Origin: Gnetum montanum
Lineage: Eukaryota; Streptophyta; Gnetopsida; Gnetales; Gnetaceae
Assembly (NCBI GenBank): GCA_015680685.1
Contig: MNCI01001848.1
Coordinates: forward strand, 142,980 to 206,979
Length of the DNA stretch: 64,000 bases
Direction of reading: 5' to 3'
Positions 21,660-32,160 of the stretch are shown here, one piece after another. The notes under the pieces are model-generated. The model ran no database searches. It saw only the letters and a list, made by a program, of their open reading frames with translations, and was not told the DNA's origin. The translations under genes were made by a program, and so were the position numbers. The stretch's first letter is position 1. Each line of letters begins with the position of its first letter.

Positions 21660-23490
21660 TTAGCCAAGTCCTCAACAATACTAGATAGTCTATACTCATC
21701 TCGATGATTATATTCCAAACTTTACCTTTATCCTCCATCAAGACGAACAGTTGTGATGGAGAGATTTGCAAGGTAACATTGTGTTACCCCCAGATCGATC
21801 AGTCCCTAACATGCTCTTCTGTGATTTGGCATAGATTAGCATGATAGAATTATATGCTGAATACGTTGTGGAAGACTTTGACATGAGGGATTACCATCCC
21901 ACAGAAGCACAACGTATTCGAGACTCAAGGCAGGAGAGCCAACATACACTGTTGAAGGGCAAAGGTCCACACGTCCTTAGCGAAATAGGAGATGATGAAC
22001 CCATTATAACAAGCTCTCTAGCAAATGATGTTCCCCCTCCTAATGATGGTGAGGAGGTTGGGTATTAGAACATACGATCAACGATACATAACACTAGTTC
22101 TGATCCCCATGAACGCCAACTATTCATAGAGGGAACAACAAATCATGTAAGGGACAGGCACTTAGATCATCATACGATCAAGGCTGTAGCAGCCAAAGAG
22201 AAGGTAAGAAGCATTGTCATGGTGATGGTTCCCCTTCCTCTTCTCCTTCATCTCATCACTCAGCCTCTCCTTCCACATCTGGGTATAGCCATCATGAACA
22301 TAACAATGAGGATAGAGGTAGACAAAATGAGAGAATTTGATGGGAAAGTCGAGAGAAAGGCCAAGGGCACGAATGAAGGGAAAGTAGGGAACAACACAGA
22401 CATCATAGACATCATGAAAGAGATGATCATGATGAGCCCCTACTTGCAACCTGAAGTATGCTTAACATAACGGAGGTAGTAAAAATTCCAACAAGGCATC
22501 AAAAGGACAGTTGGATCAAATGCTTAGATATGAACAATATCCCACACTTTGAAGGGGTGTACAACTTAGATCCAAAACATCATTTATAGGCATTCCATGA
22601 TGCTTGTGCCTTGTAGAACATAGAAAACGAGTGGTAGAAACTTAAGTTGTTTTCTAGGACACTCATCAAAGAAGTAGAGAGTTGGTACTAGTCCTTAGAG
22701 CTAAAAACCATTAGGAGGTGAAGTACGATGTTAGAACTCTTTAGTGATAAGTATCAAGCATACTCCAGAGTGTCTAATTTGCTTAAGCAGATCCAAGGAT
22801 GGAAGCAAGGTAATCATGAACCCTTGGATGCTACCATGGGCCATTACTACGCATTGTTACATCGTTGCCCGAGCCATGGATACACACAACGGGACCAACT
22901 TCGCCACATCGTAGATGGGCTAAGGTATGAAACTAGAAGAACCCTTGGGACTTATGCCTAGGGAAGACTATAAGAACTTAGAGCCCATGAAATACATCTC
23001 TTGTTGGAGCAAGTAGCAAAATAAGAAGGTGAGCTATGAAAAAGAGAGAGTGCGGAAGAATACAATTGTGAGCCCTCTCTTCGAAAGAAGGGAGTGAGAT
23101 TTTGTGATGAGGAGGATGAGTCACCACTCGAAGAGTTGGTGAATAGGAAAACCTTGCCAATCCAAAAACTAACAATCGAAGTATCGGCTAAGGTAGATGA
23201 GCTGTGCGATTCCTTAGACTCTAGACTTGAAACAGTCTTAAAAATTTTAGAAGAGTCTAAGGAGGAATGAAGCAGTGATAAAGGTAAAACAAAGCGGAGA
23301 GATTTAGGCCCTGCACATAACAAGGGTAAAGGAAAAAGTACTATCTCCAATGAGGTTATGGACTTAGACATAGACAATGACAGTGGATGAAAGATCTGCC
23401 AATATGACCATCCTAAGGGATGTTGTCCAATTATCTTACATCTACAGGAGTCTGGGGTGTATGTACTTAATCCAAGACTCAACCAACGAT
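21660..23490 (+). pseudogene. gag: Element D gag
   Basis: Open frames at 21841-22068 and 22728-22961 are the longest pieces. The second holds the core MLELFSDKYQAYSRVSNLLK followed by QIQGWKQGNHEPLDATMGHY, as in A (6999-7283). Upstream, KCLDMNNIPHFEGVYNLDP (about 22515-22570) is the start of the capsid-like domain. Downstream, RKKGVRFCDEEDESPLEELV (about 23082-23140) and a coiled stretch lead to the knuckle remnant QYDHPKGCCP (about 23400-23430). About ten stops interrupt it, many TAG where relatives have TGG. It is the best copy for reading the family's gag. Confidence 0.85.
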
Positions 23491-24059
23491 AAACACCCTG
23501 AAGGTTACCTTATCCACAAGGTAACCCAAGGTAGTTCCACCAGCCACTAACGTACTATCCAAGTGGAACTCCACCACAACCCATCAGATAGCATCAACAA
23601 TGGCAATACCCATAGTCATGGGGGATGCCACCGCCAACACAACAGTACTCTTACCGGCAGCCCGATCCATATGGATATTATGTGTAGTAGCTAATTTCTC
23701 CAAGTGACTCTATGGGTCACATAACTCTCCAACTTCACTACCAAGTTCATGAGTACTTTAGGAGGACTCCTTCTCCTCTGGGAGACATTCCACATTCATC
23801 CCATCCTCCAATTCCATCTACACCTCTTCCACCTATAGTTCCCATACAACCTGCTCCAACAATGCAAGGGGAACTCCCCACTCAACTGAGGCAACGAAAT
23901 GCTATGAGAGTAGTAAATATTCAACCTGCTACTAGTTTTGACAACTGTAAAAAGAGAATACCTTTCTTCAGATTAGAAGCCTAGACAAGCTCTCACAACA
24001 AGTAGTTGAGTCGATGTACACTCCTCCACCATCTAAAACTTGAAAGCATCCTTCAGTCC
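23491..24059 (+). pseudogene. Element D proline-rich linker
   Basis: Codes for Pro/Gln/Tyr/His-rich sequence, with the open piece 23712-23984 (SPLGDIPHSSHPPIPSTPLP). It separates gag and protease, as in B (27950-28560). Stops occur at 23530-23700. Confidence 0.65.
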
Positions 24060-24583
24060 AACATTAGAGCTGTACGCATATGGTTATGTTAACACATACC
24101 GTAACTGACTGGATCAAGGTAGGCCAACTTCCCAAGAAACTATCTGATCTTGGGAGTCCCCTAATCTATCTACAAATCACCGGGAATGAACCACATAAGG
24201 CTCTTCTTGACTCAGGTTCTGGAGTCAATTTAATATCATGAGAAATGTATCAAGCCTTTAACCTACCCCAACATAAGAAGAGCAACATCCAACTGGAGCT
24301 GGTTGACTAGTCCATCACCATTCCCTTGGGATTGGTGGAGGACATCATTACCACTATGTGTGGGTGGTCATACCTAGTCAATTTCTTGGTGATTGAAGTT
24401 AACAACAACGAAGGGAACTTTCCAATTATAATGGGAAGGCCGTGGCTAAGTACAATAGATGCGTACCTATGGATCTGCAATCTTTCCTTGCAGATATCTA
24501 AGATAAACATTTATGGAAAGATCAAGAAGAAGAATGTTCCATGCATCACATACAGTGACTTAGAGGGTGATGACATGGAATAA
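24060..24583 (+). pseudogene. Element D retropepsin-like protease
   Basis: This is the aspartic protease that cleaves the Gag-Pol polyprotein. The catalytic motif is visible as LLDSGSGVNLIS (about 24203-24238), and the C-terminal flap region as FPIIMGRPWLSTIDA (24419-24463). Stops appear at about 24239 and 24308. The frame stays open from 24326 to 24583, where it ends VPCITYSDLEGDDME. In B the same region has the catalytic Ser replaced by Leu. RT should follow but is absent. Confidence 0.85.
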
Positions 24584-24934
24584 TTCTCAACATTTCTTCC
24601 ATGTGATCGGTGTGCCCAAGAAAAAAAAATTCACAAGTGCCTGTATGTAGCAACCACACAAGTAGTAGACACCCCGTGGTTGATAGCTACTAGAAAGAGC
24701 AAACCAATATGCACTGAATGGACTGAGGAAACAACTCATGCTAACAACGAAGGCATAGACATATTGGAGTATGAGCATCACCAACTTCCACCCCTTAATT
24801 TGAGAACATCAGTGGGGAGAATTTGGGCACTTTTAAGAAATTCAAATAGACGTTCATTATTTTAGATCTCTCCCTTTCCATTTAGTCATGGGAGAGATGG
24901 CCACCTATGCTGATCATTGGAGGCCCTAAGTTCT
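24584..24934 (+). other. Element D protease-RT junction remnant and start of spacer
   Basis: 24590-24860 still carries weak pol-like coding (24680-24865: residues ATRKSKPICTEWTEET), matching B near 29170-29330. After about 24870 the sequence is post-pol spacer ('cattgg...ggccctaag'), so the deletion breakpoint for RT to integrase lies close to 24860. Confidence 0.6.
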
Positions 24935-25115
24935 TTTTAGTTTTTGTTTTACACGTTTTTGTTTTACAAGTTGTTGTTTTACACATTTTTTTTACACATA
25001 TTTGTTTTACACATATTTGTTATACACGTTTTTGTCTTACACATTTTTGTCTTACACATTTTTGTTTTACAAATTTCTTTAACTTTTTTTTATTTTTGTT
25101 TTACAACATCGTTAT
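24935..25115 (+). repeat. Minisatellite, TTTTTGTTTTACACA-like units
   Basis: About ten imperfect copies of a 12-18-bp unit around TTTTTGTTTTACACA. B (32300-32370), A (8545-8640) and X (1965-2060) have a T-rich block in the same place but few or no repeat units, so the array expanded in D or its lineage. The apparent proteins here are by-products of the repeat. Confidence 0.8.
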
Positions 25116-26940
25116 ACTTTTCCATTTTTTATGTGTGTTTGTGTGCGTGTCATCCATCCTGTAAGTTTCTCATCCAATAAGTGTTCTTCACAATGGTATG
25201 AACTGTTTTCTTATTGATTGATAATGTTTGGTTTTTACCTTAAAGTTATGATGTTGATACTAAGGTATGTTTTTTTTTGATATGGTAGGCAATGAGTTCA
25301 CTTCATCCATTCATCCACCAAAGTCTATGGTTTCTCTTGGCTTGGAAATGTATAGTCCCTTTCTAATAAAAACTTTAACAAATCAGTGACTGGGTATCTG
25401 TCAAACTAAGAAAGGACTCAAGGCTTGAAAAGGGTGTGACTTCAAGGGAACTTGATGTATTTGTGTTGGCCATTCCCTTGGGTGCTTGGATGTTTCTTCT
25501 TGAGTTTTCTCACTGTTTTGAAATTACCCAATCATCGGGAAGCTGAGCCAATAAAAATAACAAATATTTGCATGGTGTGGTTCTCGCGCATAAAAACACA
25601 AAACACAAAAAGAGAAAAAAAAAGAGAGAACAAAAAAAAAGAGAAAAAAAAAAGAAAAGAGAGAGAGAGAGAAAAGAAAGTAAGAATTCAAAGCACACCC
25701 CTTAGCTGAAATAAACTTGGGCTACAAGCACTAGTTATGGAACTAAAACTGTTCCCTTTAACTAAGGCCCTTCTCGCTTCCCATTCTCTCCTCAATTGTT
25801 TCGTTGGAATGGTGGTGGCTCTTTGGAGATGCATTCTTGTTATTCACAAGGATGGTTTGGCCAAGTGTGTTGATGCGAAGTCATTGGATGTGGTTGGTTT
25901 GAGGCCGAAGTTGGAATGAGATTTGCCAAGTTACATTAATCATGAAACACACAAGGGGCTGTACACCACCTTGTTCTTGGGATTCCATTCCATTCTCTTC
26001 TTTCCATCCTTCTTTCCATTGTTCACCTCATTGCCGGTTGTATCATTAGTGTATATTTTGGTTGACACATTATTTTATTTTTGGTAAATTCTCATGGTTA
26101 AGACTTTAATTCTTGTTCCAAATGACATTCTCAGAGCCTACAAACTCTTTGAATGTGGGATTGTCAGGGCATTAAGGGCATGAGCCTGCTTTGGGGAGGA
26201 CCCATTGACATTCCTCTTTGGTACCTCAGTTAATCTCTTTTCCCTAACATTTTTGCAATTAATTTTATTTTGTTCATTTCCATCTTGATGTCCATTTCAT
26301 TGGTGTCCTAGTTATCTCTTTTATCCATCTTCTTGTTCTTATTCTTTCTCCATTCTATTGCTATTGGAGGTTCATGATTAGTCATGGGGGTATGAGGCCC
26401 AATTTTTTCGATTTTCTCCTAACCCCTACACCTTCGGTAATCACCAAATGTTATATCTCCCAATTCGTATCAGCCATACCAGAACTCAGCCAATGGACTT
26501 TTACTGAGGCAAGGTATCCATTACATGATAATTCATTTACCCTTGCTAACATAAGATTGTGTTGTGTGTGTAGATGGTAATCGTACAACAATGGAGTGGA
26601 TCTGGAAAAAACACTTAGAATGGAGCGGTGCTAAAGCAACTATGCAAGGAGTAAGATCGATGATGCACTTACAGATGGACAATGAAAGGCACAATCTTGG
26701 TGTTGGCAGCAACAACACTTCTTTCTCTCTCTCTCTCTCTTTTTCAGTTGCCAAATGAGGCCTGATGTTAATGTAATAAGGTGTTTACCCTTGTTGTCAT
26801 GAACACCAGTTTTGTTATGTCTTGTAATGATGATCCGTTCACATGGCATCCCATTAGTTTCCTTTGAGTCAATAATCCCATACCTTCCCAATATTATTGT
26901 AAGGAACTCAAGGATAAGTTTTCATTTAGTCATGGAGGTA
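25116..26940 (+). other. Element D post-pol spacer and ORF3 remnant
   Basis: Mostly non-coding: a purine-rich tract of GA and A runs (25600-25682), the shared 'gagcctgctttggggaggaccc' block (26180-26202), and a PPT-like AGTCATGGGGGTATGAGG at 26381-26398. A splice-acceptor remnant follows, with GCTAAC at 26545-26550 and GTGTGTGTAG abutting ATG at 26574. The expected ORF3 body is almost wholly deleted: about 190 bp of sequence with a CT run (26722-26744) stands in its place. The pre-LTR tail ('caataatcccatacc') and PPT 26929-26940 end it. Confidence 0.6.
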
Positions 26941-27781
26941 TGATCGGACGTGATATCGCATGGGCCGCGATATCGTGTATGTGATATCGTGGCCGTCGCA
27001 ATATCGCACCCCTCACGATTTCACGTCTTCCCTTGTGATATCGCGTACACGATATCGCAGTGCACCATCATATCTATAAATAAGAGGCAACTCTCCCTTG
27101 TTTCATAATCCTAGGCTAGATAGTAGGGAAACTCTGGTAGATTGATCACTCTAGAGATAGAATATTTTCCATGTGCCCGCAGTAGGAGTCCCAAAGTGAA
27201 TGGATCTTTATTTGAGCAAACATTATACCTGAAAACAAGTTTGTGTATGGCAATAAAGATGAGCTTTTTGGATAAACCTTGTAGTGCATGGAATAGGCTA
27301 ATTAGGATTTTCTTTACTGTATTATCTATTATTTACTACTTTCCTTCTCAACTCTTCTCTCCTAGTTAAGTGCCTCAGTACGATCACTTCGAGCATGTGC
27401 ATTATGCTTGGTAATCCCAGCAACGATTAGCATTTGGTAGCCAAGGTTGCATCAGTTCAGGTTGTGTATGGTAAGTGGGAACGGATGCTGAAACTAGGTT
27501 AAATTAGACTTAGTTCATTAGTTAGAGTTAGTAACTAGTCTCTCTACCCTTTACCTCATGAGCATAGGAGACAAAAACATAAAAATCTATAAAAATCATA
27601 TACCTCAGACTTGCTTAACCATACGCCATGACAACTACACGTAAGTTTGGGAAGACAACAAATGATTAACCCTAAGTGTTCCATGGGGCATGTAGGCACT
27701 TAGTTTGCGGAGTTTGACCGGATCGCGCGTGCTATGCTTGTATTTGTATGGTTGAGTGTAGGGGTATCTCGCCACTCATCA
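26941..27781 (+). repeat. Element D 3' LTR
   Basis: 841 bp. It starts TGATCGGACG and has six GATATC-type half palindromes to 27060, TATAAATA at 27075-27082, and an AATAAAGATGAGC signal near 27252. It shares family words through R/U5 and ends GGGGTATCTCGCCACTCATCA. Confidence 0.92.
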
Positions 27782-28560
27782 CCTACCAAAAGGGTAAGGC
27801 CAAAGATGCTATAGTAGAAGAGGTTGTGGAGTTAGAATTAGACGATGATTGTGGATGTGACATTTGCTAATATGAACATCTTAACAGATGTTGCCCTATT
27901 GTGTTACATGTATAGGAATCTAGAGTATACACTCTAAATCCTAAGATAGTAAGAAGACGAGCACCCAGAAGATTGCAATATCCTCAAGGTAATCCCAAGT
28001 AGTTCCACCAACAACAATAAGCTTACTATCCAAGTGGAGTTCCACCACAACCACATGAGTAGTATTATTAGTGGCAACACCCACAGTCATGTGGGATGCC
28101 ATTGTTGAGGTAGCAGTACCCTTATAAGCAACCAGATTCATATAGGTACTATGTTTGGCAGTCCATGTCCTTGTGTGACTCTTCCAGTCATGCCTGATTG
28201 CAACATCACTACTACCCATCAAAATACTACAGAGCTCATTCTCCATTTCCCAGAGGTGAGTCCCCATTTCATCAATACCCTCCTCATCCTTCAACACATG
28301 TCCCTCTACCCTCAATCCAATTATTGCCTACTCCATCAATGCAGGGTGAAATTCCTACATAGCCACAACAATGAAATGATACCAAGGTTGTTAACTTATA
28401 ACTAGCTCCTCAGCTAAGTGGTTTGAAATCCAGACCTCGAAAAAGATCATTCTTCTAAACTAATAGCCCTACAAAGTCCTCATCAACTAATGTAGCTAGT
28501 CGTCCTATGTCTCCTTCATCCTTTGCATTTATTCCCTTTGAGAACCCTTCAAACTAAATG
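27782..28560 (+). pseudogene. Element B gag C-terminus and proline-rich linker
   Basis: It resumes in phase after D with YQKGKAKDAIVEEVVELEL, an acidic tract, then a knuckle-like CDIC-x-YEH-LNRC (about 27860-27890). The linker is rich in Pro, Gln, Tyr and Ser to about 28560. Stops are present. Matches D 23280-24000. Confidence 0.75.
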
Positions 28561-29076
28561 CCTTCCAAGATTTGCATAGTCATGTTAGCCCATGTCGTAT
28601 TTTATTGGATCAAGGCTAGCAATCTTCCTAGGAAAAGAGAAAATCCTGGAAGTCTTCTCATCTAGTTGTAGATTACTGGGAATGAGCTATGTAAGGGTCT
28701 TCTTGATTTAGGTTCTGGTGTTAATATGATTTCTCATAAAGTATACAAATCCTGACACTTGCCTCCTCTCAAGAAGAAGAATATTCATTTAGAATTAATA
28801 GATAAGTCCATCACTTTTTCCTTGGGATTGGTGGAGGATATTGTGGCTAGTATCTATGGGTGATTCTATCCTGTTGATTTGTTAGTGATCAAGGTTGACA
28901 AGTATAATTGGAACTTTCCAATCATTATGGGAAGGGCTTGGTTAAGCACTATTGATGTGCAAATGGGCATAAGAGATCTTTTCCCAAAAATTTCCAAGGA
29001 AAATGCTTTGGGAAAGATTGAGAAGAAGAAAGTTCCATGCATTGTGTATAGTAATACAAGGTGCAACTGTGTGTAG
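28561..29076 (+). pseudogene. Element B protease, catalytic motif lost
   Basis: Retropepsin-like. The position of the catalytic triad reads LLDLGSGVNMIS (about 28700-28735), with Ser/Thr replaced by Leu, so it would be inactive even without the stops. The downstream FPIIMGRAWLSTIDV (28917-28961) and EKKKVPCIVYSN (29023-29058) match D. Confidence 0.8.
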
Positions 29077-29339
29077 AAATTATCTATCAAAAGCACATCA
29101 ATCAAAGTATGTAGATAGTGTGCAAATGAATCTAAAATCCAAATTTGTAGTTGCAACAAAATAGGAGGGTAGCTAGTGGCTGATAGCTAATCTTGAAAGC
29201 AGCATACTTTGCATGGAACCAACTGAGAGCTTAATTTGTGCCCATGTTGTAGACATGGATGAACTGGAGCAAGTTCATTGCCAACTCTCCAATGATAAAC
29301 CTGATGAAACCTATTGGGGAGAGCCAGAAATCCTTAAAA

Positions 29340-30480
29340 TTTTTAAATAGAAGCCCCTGGAGTTGAAAACTCTACTTGCCAACATGGAGTATACATTCCT
29401 GAAAAATGGTAAGCTAGTGATAATCAATGCTAATCTTGCACCTAACTAGAAAAAGATGCTATTGAATGTGGTTAACAAATGGCCAATTGCATTTGCTTGG
29501 TTATATCTTGAACTCATAAGGATTGATCCTCAAATATGCCAACATCACATCTATACTAATCCATCCATAAAGCTAAAAAGGTAGTTACAGTGGTGGCTAA
29601 ACCCCAAATTAAAGCAGATTATTAAAGAGGAAATTGAATAACTCCTTAAGGAAGGGTTCATCTATCCAATTGTGGACAGTGAGTGGGTTAGCCCACTTGT
29701 GATTGTACCAAAGAGATATGGGAAGTGGCTGATCTATATTGACTTTAAGCTATTGAATAGGACAATGTTCAAAGATCATTTCCCATTACCATTTGTGGAC
29801 TAGGTGATGGATACTATCTCTAGGAATCACTATTACAACTTTTTGGATGGTTATAGTGCCCATAACTAGATTGAAATTGCACTAAAGGATCACAAAAAAA
29901 ACTACATTCACAAGTTCCTAGGGGACTTTTGCATATCAAAAGATGCCTTTTGGTCTTTGCAATGTCCCTAGAACTTTCCAATTCCTTGTCTTAAGTATGT
30001 TTTAGTAGTAGATTAGGAGCACGGTGGAAGTCTTCATGGATGACTTCTCCACCTATGATGCTACATTTGAGCAAGCCATGGATCACCTTGAGTAGGTACT
30101 TAAAATATGTATGGAGACCAATCTTTGGCTCAATTAGCAAAAGAGCCATCTAATGGTCTAGGAGGGAATTATGCTAGGACACAAAATTTTTTGAGTAGGG
30201 ATTGAGGTGAACCCTAAAAAGATTAGGATCATCCATGGAATAACCCACCATCCAGAAACTATTAAATATGTTCAGTCATTCCTTGGACATACTAGCTACT
30301 ATTGGTGATTCATAAAGAATTTCTCTAAGATTGCTAAACTATTGGTTGAGCTTACAAAGAAAGATTCTTTGTTCGTATGGACCAAGGAATGTGAAAAGGC
30401 ATTCTAGCAACTTATGAAAAAGCTTGTAGAAACTCAAATTCTATGAGCACTTGACTGGTTCTATCCATTTTACATCATAA
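29340..30480 (+). pseudogene. Element B reverse transcriptase
   Basis: Converts genomic RNA to cDNA. Seen in order: KEGFIYPIVDSEWVSPLVIV (29650-29710), DFKLLNRTMFKDHFPLPF (29740-29795), FLDGYSAHN (about 29840-29870), FGLCNVPRTFQF (about 29950-29985), and the catalytic VFMDDFSTYDATFEQAM (30030-30080), where both Asp of the polymerase motif survive. Then MLGHKI and VNPKKIRIIHGI (30170-30240) and FLGHTSYYW (30280-30303) follow. Two or more frameshifts (near 29930 and 30000) and about ten stops, often TAG for Trp, make it dead. Confidence 0.9.
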
Positions 30481-30880
30481 CGGATGCATCAAACTATGCC
30501 TTGTGAGCTATGCTTACGTAGTTGGATGATTAGAAACATCCTTATTACATTCGTTGTGCAAGCTGAAGCATTGTGGGTACATAGCTTAACTACATCATAA
30601 TGGAGAAAGAGCTGATGGCAATGGTGTATGCCTTGGAGAAGTTTAGGCACTATGTGCTTGGATACAAAGTGTTTGTACACACTAATCATAGTGCCATTCT
30701 TGAACAAGTCGATGGTGAACCCCCATGTCATATGGTGGCTTATGATCTTACAAGAATTTGATTTTACAATGGTAGATTGAAAGGGAACTGAGAATGTGGT
30801 CACTGATCACCTGTCTTAGTTATGATGGGAAAACAAAGAGAAGGAGGAGAGTCCACTCTTTGATCAATTTTTTGATGAAC
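30430..30880 (+). pseudogene. Element B RNase H
   Basis: It follows RT directly. ITDASNYAL (30477-30503) keeps the first catalytic Asp. The block KELMAMVYALEKFRHYVLGY (30607-30666) matches X and G, followed by VHTNHSAI and ENVVTDHLS (about 30790-30817). The main activity is removal of the RNA strand during reverse transcription. Frame broken by several stops. Confidence 0.85.
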
Positions 30881-31039
30881 TCCTCTTTGTTGGTGTAATA
30901 AATGAATAATGGCTTATTGAACCAAACTGGTACGATAGCATCCTCACTTATCTTCTTACTTAGGAGATGTTAAAAGAGTTAGACCATTGAAAGAAACAAT
31001 AGTTTCTTTATCAGGCCAAACACTTCATGAAAATTAATA

Positions 31040-32160
31040 AACATCTTTATAAGGTATGCACCGATGGCCTAGTTTGTTGATGTGTTCTTGATGTTGATTA
31101 GTTGTGTATTCTCTAAGATGCTCACGAGGGTCCTTGTGAAGGCCACTATGTAGGAAGATGCATGACCATTAAGATCTTGATGGCAGGGTATTATTGACCA
31201 ACAATCCTTAGGGACATTCACAAATTCATCCACTCTTGTGAGTGTTGTCAATGAGGTGGTGGGATGATTGCTCAAATGGAGGGCCCTCAACAGTGGATTC
31301 AACTACAAGAATCCTTTGACATTTGAGGCATATACTTCATGTGTTTCATCACCCCCATGTCAAACAAAAAGGTGTACATAATAGTCGTTGTTAACTATTG
31401 TACAAAATGAATAGAAGCAGTAGCCATCATTGATTGTACATCTTTTACTGCTACTCAATTTGTACAACAGAATGTTGTAAAAAAGTTTGGAGTGCCATGT
31501 GCATTGCTTTTTGATAATAGTACTCATTTTATAGATGCTACTTTTCACAAGCTCATGCAACACTTGGGCATTGAACATAAACTAATAACACCCTACCACC
31601 TCCAAACCAATGGTCAAGTAGAAATTACCAATAGGGAGATAACAAAGATCTTAACAAGAATAATTAGCAAATATAGGAGAAACTAGATAACAAAACTTAA
31701 TGATGCCCTTTGGGCCTATCACTCCACATGGAAGCTCCCTATAGGCTACTCTTCCTATGAGCTGGTGTATAGAAAACTTCTAACTCTTCTAATCCAATCT
31801 GAGCTTCGTATAGTTTTAACAACTTATGATCTTGATCTTGACCTTTGCCTAGTACAAAAAGAAATATTTCTCAACCTTAACATGCTAGATGAGAATTGAA
31901 TGGTGGCCCTATTTTTAAATTAAGTGGATAAGGTATTCACCAAAAAATGCTATGATCTTAAGTTAAGGAAAGTTAAATTTTAACTTAGAGACAAGGTCCT
32001 CTACTGGATCCCCACACACTTAACTCAATGAATTAAGTTCCAAACATTGTGGGAAGGACCTTACATCATTTATAAAACCTTACCTTCTAGGGCTATGTTA
32101 ATATTCAAACTTGAGAGCCTAAACAAAAAGCAATTGGTCAACACATAATAGGTTAAAACT
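31040..32160 (+). pseudogene. Element B integrase
   Basis: The zinc-binding domain is seen as HEGPCEGHYVG (about 31120-31155) and IHSCECCQ (31228-31250). In the catalytic core the first Asp is replaced by Asn (VVVNYCTK, 31385-31410), the second Asp is kept in FDNSTHF (31510-31530), and the Glu is kept in TNGQVEITNREITKIL (31608-31655). LPIGYSSYELVYRK (31735-31775), LRDKVLYW and LWEGPYIIYKTLPSRA (32048-32095) follow. The open piece 31492-31686 covers the second half of the core. Inactive. Confidence 0.9.

Larger units (their letters stand above)
21597..27781 (+). mobile_element. Element D: deleted Athila-like element inserted in the gag of B
   Basis: A 32-bp stub of the 5' LTR (21597-21628, with GATATCGCATGGGCC) is flanked by CCTAT (21592-21596). 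The complete 3' LTR ends at 27781 and is followed by CCTAC (27782-27786), a TSD with one difference. Inside are gag without its first codons, the proline-rich linker, and protease. Then, with RT, RNase H and integrase missing, come the post-pol spacer, an ORF3 splice-acceptor remnant and the PPT. D's gag is better preserved than that of B, consistent with younger age. The LTR U3 is of the GATATC type, unlike its host B. Confidence 0.85.

Noticed and set aside
22958-23482. 174-codon ORF on the - strand
   Set aside because: It is antisense to the recognisable gag of D; composition (Ser/Leu rich) is what the gag codons give in reverse.
24907-25180. Two overlapping Phe/His/Val-rich ORFs that look like membrane proteins
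   Set aside because: They are read from the TTTTTGTTTTACACA minisatellite; two frames are open for the same reason.
25452-25709. Basic ORF with KKRENKKKEKK, and its Phe/Leu-rich opposite strand
   Set aside because: A purine-rich low-complexity tract in the D spacer, not a protein.
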